From positions 6,014,001 through 6,078,000 of the forward strand of contig NC_061147.1 in the NCBI RefSeq assembly GCF_905220365.1: a stretch of 64,000 nt of DNA, given 5' to 3'. The notes beneath the pieces were generated by a model that was given only the letters and a program-made list of their open reading frames with translations, did no database searches and was not told the origin of the DNA. A program made the translations under genes and the position numbers. This DNA is from Vanessa cardui (lineage: Eukaryota > Arthropoda > Insecta > Lepidoptera > Nymphalidae). Position 1 is the stretch's first letter. Each line of letters begins with the position of its first letter. Shown in pieces: positions 59,670 to 64,000 of this stretch.

Positions 59670-62600
59670 CTGTAAACATATCATAATTATTAATATACTA
59701 TACCCGAAGTTACATAACAAAAATATTCCATACTCCTATCACGAAAACTGGCTCCGATAGTGCGCATATGTGCTCGACATAATGAATTGACAAAAGTTAT
59801 ACAGGCATTGACATCTTTCATGATAGCTTCATTACTTTAAAAAAAAATCTCATGGATTACTTTTTGTCAGCTAAATATTGCGTTAAATTCCTGTTTTTTT
59901 TTGTATTTCAGTAATATTATTTAGTTATTGTGTTTATAAACGACGATAGCATAGGTCAATAATCTTTTTTTTTTAAATTGTATAATATATTTTAATTTCA
60001 ACTTTAAATAAACATGTTGACACGATACACTGTGAATGTTATGTACACTTGTAATCGATGTACATATCAGAAGTTGTTTTTCTTTTTTTGGATATTGTGT
60101 AAGCCATCAATTATATATGTATATTGTTAGTGTACTTATGAAATAAATAAATTAAATATAAATAAAATATACGACAATATATAGTTGTCTCTATGCTTGA
60201 TGTCTGAAATATTGAAAATAATTTAATTTCCTATACAAATTTTCATAAACAAAAATATATGCCTGTTTGTTTTTCCTTTATATGTTTATTGTAACTGCTT
60301 CGGTAATCTAGTGGCTAAATATTCGGCCTCAGATCCCGAGGTATTAGATTCAAAGTCAGACCCATAAATACTTACAGGTTTGTCTAATGAAAAAATCTAG
60401 TCTGAAAACTGAAAGCGTTTCGCTTGCCTCGGAAAGCACGTAACGGCTCCTTCGGGTCGTGTGAATTGTAAGAATAAGAAAATAAAGGTGCTCCCATGTT
60501 TGCACACATACTTATGCACAATACTATGTCAAGCATAATTGGCTGTTCTTTACCGATACACTGCGATCCAAACTATTTGTTATTACGGTGAAACATTGGT
60601 GTGGTATTCACCAGAAAAATAAAATATTCTACAACAACAACAACAGCCTGCAAATTCCCACTGCTGGACTAAAGGCCTCCTCTCCCTTTGAGGAGAAGGT
60701 TTTTGGAACATATTCCATCACACTGTTCCAATGCGGGTTGGTGGAATGCACATGTAGCAGAATTTCTATGAAATTTGTCACATGCAGGTTTCCTTACGAT
60801 GTTTTCCTTCACCGCTGAGCACGAGATGAATTATAAAGACAAATTAAACACATGAATCAGCGGTGCTTGCCTGGGTTTGAACCCGCAATCGTCGGTTAAG
60901 ATGCAAGCGTTCTAACCACTGGGCCATCTCGACTCAAATAATCTATTAAATTATAATTACTTCCTAAAAAAACTACGTATTTAACATCAATAAATAAACT
61001 AATACTAACCTTCCTGCATTTCCAACTTTAATTCATTACCATCATCATGGCACTCATCAACTTCCATTGTTTCCAGAACTTCACAGTTCTGTTCGCCATA
61101 TTTGTAAATGTCATCGAGCATATTGAAATATTTCCAGGAGACTTTAACATCTGGGTTACGGGCTTTCATCGTCTTCAATTTTCTGTAAGACTTCCTCAAC
61201 TCAAGAAACTTGTCACAGCAACTCGTTTCGGTCCTACTAATTTCTTGGGCTATTTCCGACCATTTGCTTCTCTCTTCGATATTTTCCTGGAAATTGCTGA
61301 AGTTTCTTGAAAAATAATTGATCAATTGCTTGATTTCTTTTGCGGACCAATCTTCTGCGTCGTCGGAATCCATCTTCCCGTTTTTCAATTTAGATTTTAT
61401 GGCTCTGTAGCCGAATACTTTCTTGCAAATGTTGTAGTATGGCCAAAGTATGGGCATTTCGGGCTTATTTATTTCCCTTTGAACGTACCCCGTGTATACT
61501 TGTTTGAAATTGCGAAATCTGTGTGCGCATTCCGTTGCTGTAACGCCTATTTGTCGTGCCAAGACTTCCCATAGCGCCAATTTCTTCTGCTGTGATGATG
61601 CAAATTTGTCTTTATTTTTCAAATAGAATTCTAGTATTTTGAACGATTTGGCCTCTCCGTTGCGTTTTTTCGAACGCTTTGTAAAACCTCTTTCGTCGTA
61701 GAGTTCCTCGTCATCAGTTCCATTTTCAAGGAATTTGTCATCATTATCTTTGATGGTGATCTTTTTAACTGTAAATATAAAAATGTATTTTTAGTCATGT
61801 ATCTAGTAAATACAGTAAAACAATAAGCATTAAAAGTAAAGAGAACGATTTGTAATTTTAAAAATGTGTATCATTTTATAAATATATTATTTATATTAGT
61901 GTACATATGTACTAGCTATATAACAATTTTTATTAAAAATCAATTATCTTTAAGTTAAGGATATGTTATTCTTTCTTGTTTCTTTGTTATCTTTTCTGCT
62001 TTAATATAATTTATTCAGCGCTCATTAGTAATACACAACTAAGTTATTGACAAGAAAATAAACTAGTGGAACATATCTAAGCCAATATTTACTTCACTGA
62101 ATTAGACACAACCATTGGATAGTCATGATACAGGATTAAATTGAAATGAAGTTTCTCATTAGAAATATAGATATCAATGATAAGTAACAAACTTGATAGT
62201 TACACAATATTTTCAATTAAAAAACATAATCCAGTATATAAAACAAAATTAATATGTACTGTATCGATTTGAAAAAGTTTCTGTATTGAAATCAGTAAAA
62301 TATAATATATACTACATATAAAATGACATATAGTATAACTATGTTATATTTAAATAAAATTATTTTACAGTATAAATGAATACTTTATAATGTAACTTAC
62401 CTCCCACTTTATTTGATTTATTTACTTGACCAAGTTCTTTCAACTTCTCATATCCATCTAATAGATTGCTATCCATACCGTAATCAAATATTCTATCGAA
62501 TAAGTCAATATACCTCCAGTCTATTTGCATATCAGGATTTTCTTTTTTATCATCTAAAATGTTCTTGTAAAGTGTAGTTAGATGGTTCCATTGTTTCCGA

Positions 62601-63912
62601 CAAGACGTTACACTTCTTTTCAATTTCCTCGCAAGGGACGCCCAACTAACATAATAACATACGGGATCTTTTAACATATCTATATTTTCGTACAAATACT
62701 GCACTAATTCGTCTATTTGTTCCGTCTTCCATAGATCAGGACCGTCTTTTTCAGGGTTATTAACTTCCATTTCCACTTCCTTAGCGATTATGTTATCGAA
62801 CAGAATAGCTAATGGTATCCGGTTCGCTAAATCATAGTCACCTTCTACGAGTTTATCGAAATGCTCATTTTTAAGATCTTCAAATTTTTTCTCACAATTT
62901 TCAGGTGTCTTGTCTATTAATCGAGCAACTTCTTGCCATAAAAATTTATTTGGTATGCTCGGATCATGGAACTCATTGAAGCAATCAAAATAATATTTAA
63001 CCAAAAACGTTGTCTCTATATCGTTCCAGGAATTTGGATCATTTTCAATCATTATTGTTACTTTACTGTCATTTTCATCGCCATATAAATATTTACGTGA
63101 GAAATCTTCATCATCACCAAATATTTGATCAAAATATTTCATGTACGGCCAATTTATACTTTCAGCTCCACTTTCCTTACGTTTGTATATCATCCTTATA
63201 TAGTGTTGTTTGAAGTTTAAGAAGCGTTTGTGCCAATAATCAACATCGTCTTCACCCAGATCCATAGCAATAGCCTCCCATAAGCCCCTCTGTGTATTAT
63301 ACTGTTTCTGAAAGAAACTCTTGTGTTTGATGTATGAATTGAGCATTGCCTCGACTTGCTCGTCTTTATTTTGACAACTGTTTACTTTTTTTACAACTAA
63401 TATACCATCCTGATTGACAACATTTTTAACTGGCATATTCACAGTAACTTGATTATCGCAACTATTTTCACTGAGGCACATTTTAACAAAGTTGTCATCA
63501 TGAAATGCCTGATTACACAAATTGTAATAATTCCATGTAATGGTCGCTCCATTTTGATTTTCGAGGCACACTTGAACATATTTTCTTTTTAATTCTCTTA
63601 ATTTTACTTCACATGATATAGGAGTTTTACCGGCCAGCATTGTTTTACATGCAACAGCCCATAAATGTGTTTTCTTAGTAGTTCCACTAAGAAATGTTTC
63701 TTTATTATCATGATAGAAAACTATGAGTCGTTTTATTTCATCTTCTAGCCATATATCATTGGAAACCTGTTCTGTTGCCTGAGCTATGTCCAGTTCCTCA
63801 GCTGACTCTCCTTCGCCGAGATCTTCCTCAATGATGTACTTAGTATCTGGCAATATTTGTACATTATTTTGAACTTCATTTTCCAAACCTCGTAGATCAG
63901 TTTCTTCATTTT
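58633..63912 (-). CDS. poly-MADF-like (Myb/SANT-like) protein, 5'-partial, nine tandem domains
   Basis: Three exons (62401-63912, 61010-61768, 58633-59669) join with matching phase-1 borders (G/TT gives Val; G/AT gives Asp), giving 1101 residues with no start in the window. The protein is almost only repeats of one about 85-residue fold: acidic/aromatic start (W..xEI..L..Y), F about 10 later, LW..[IV]A..L, [ST]..[CS]..[KR]F..LK..Y, then W.YYN..C..IF. This is the MADF/Myb-SANT-like plan; in insects such domains bind DNA or adaptors in the nucleus. Approximate domain positions: 54-138, 182-267, 294-378, 393-478, 543-624, 643-728, 807-887, 910-983, 1005-1088. Linkers are acidic or lysine-rich. 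No BESS motif was seen at the C-terminus. The fold assignment rests on the pattern, not on a profile search. Function unknown; a transcription or chromatin factor is an inference. A co-opted transposon-linked protein cannot be excluded. Confidence 0.82.
60297..60530 (+). repeat. SINE-D, tRNA-like
   Basis: A-box-like gtaatctagtggctaaata, a B-box-like gtattagattcaaagt, then the gcttgcctcggaaagcacgt, aacggc body known from lepidopteran SINEs. Single copy here. Confidence 0.6.
60631..60935 (-). repeat. SINE-A, full length, in poly-MADF-like intron
   Basis: Minus-sense gagtcgagatggcccagtgg to (GTT)n. The flanks aaatattct and aaataatct (8 of 9) are a likely aged target duplication. It shares the gagtcgagatgg head and gctgattcatgtg words with the copy at 50981. 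Confidence 0.9.
61010..61768 (-). CDS. poly-MADF-like gene, middle exon: domains 5-6
   Basis: TATATTTACAG acceptor and GTTAGT donor. Begins KKITIKDNDDKF with a basic stretch KRSKKRNGEAK (possible nuclear localisation signal), then ILEFYLKNKDKF..LALWEVLARQIG..WPYYNICKKVFGY and DWSAKEIKQLINYF..WKYFNMLDDIYKYG. Confidence 0.88.
61769..62400 (-). other. poly-MADF-like gene intron 1 (in-window numbering)
   Basis: 632 bases, donor GTAAGT, AT-rich, no repeat recognised. Confidence 0.8.
62401..63912 (-). CDS. poly-MADF-like gene, first visible exon: domains 1-4
   Basis: ATTTACAG acceptor ends at 63913, so at least one 5' exon lies beyond the window. Frame opens AA/NEETDLRGLENEVQNN. An acidic leader (EEDLGEGESAEELD) precedes domain 1. 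The frame reads through the GTAAGT donor at 62400 to a stop at 62360; those last residues are intronic and are excluded. Confidence 0.9.
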
Positions 63913-64000
63913 CTGTAAATGCATACTTTTTTACTTAGTTAAATATCAAGGCTATCTATAAGATATCTATATCTTTAATTTATTCTAGATATCGGGTAAA
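63913..64000 (-). other. intron upstream of the first visible MADF-like exon
   Basis: AT-rich, ends with the acceptor; the 5' end of the gene is outside. Confidence 0.7.

Larger units (their letters stand above)
59670..61009 (-). other. poly-MADF-like gene intron 2 (in-window numbering)
   Basis: Donor GTTAGT at 61009. Contains a fourth SINE type (60297-60530) and SINE-A (60631-60935); otherwise AT-rich. Confidence 0.75.

Noticed and set aside
59670..59679. ATG at 59679 as start of a 348-residue single-exon gene
   Set aside because: A clean acceptor (TTTACAG) lies between this ATG and the domain region, and the phase matches the exon ending at 61010. The three MADF-like frames are better read as one gene.

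Overview
This is a 64-kb piece of insect nuclear DNA, almost certainly from a moth or butterfly (Lepidoptera). Three things suggest this: AT-rich sequence, genes split into short exons with GT..AG introns, and very dense tRNA-derived SINEs, LINE tails and MITEs of the kind typical of lepidopteran genomes. A nymphalid butterfly is my guess from the repeat types; no host-specific marker was tested.

Three genes can be read, all on the minus strand. (1) 2518-7512: the 3' half of a myoglianin (GDF8/GDF11-type TGF-beta ligand) gene, with one propeptide exon and the last exon, which carries the furin site and a 109-residue mature ligand with nine cysteines. Its 5' exons were not found. (2) 43494-52552: a complete eight-exon gene for a 429-residue Cys-loop ligand-gated anion channel subunit. 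All splice phases close and every expected element is present (signal peptide, Cys-loop, second disulfide, PAR motif, M1-M4). (3) 58633-63912: three exons of a gene for a protein that is mostly an array of nine MADF-like (Myb/SANT-like) domains in 1101 visible residues. It is open at the window edge, so there may be more domains.

Between the genes, 7.5-43.4 kb and 52.6-58.5 kb hold no gene that I can support. They are filled with repeats: SINE-A (tRNA-derived, about 310 bp, two kinds of 3' tail, several copies with perfect 10-15 bp target duplications); repeat B (about 290 bp, poly-A ended, often 5'-truncated); SINE-C (tRNA-derived, about 220 bp); a fourth tRNA-like SINE; RTE-type and other non-LTR retrotransposon tails; dispersed repeats E and F; and three inverted-repeat element families. 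Several insertions are nested, which gives relative ages. The same repeats fill the introns of the channel gene.

The three genes do not form an operon or an obvious pathway: one is a secreted muscle/neuroendocrine-type growth factor, one a membrane receptor channel and one a probable nuclear DNA-binding protein. The features most worth a second look are the nine-domain MADF-like array, a 40-bp-stem miRNA-like hairpin at 26995-27096, a MITE family at 37510-37841 and 48834-49150, and an unusual triplication of a repeat-B end with TA tracts at 47815-48146.
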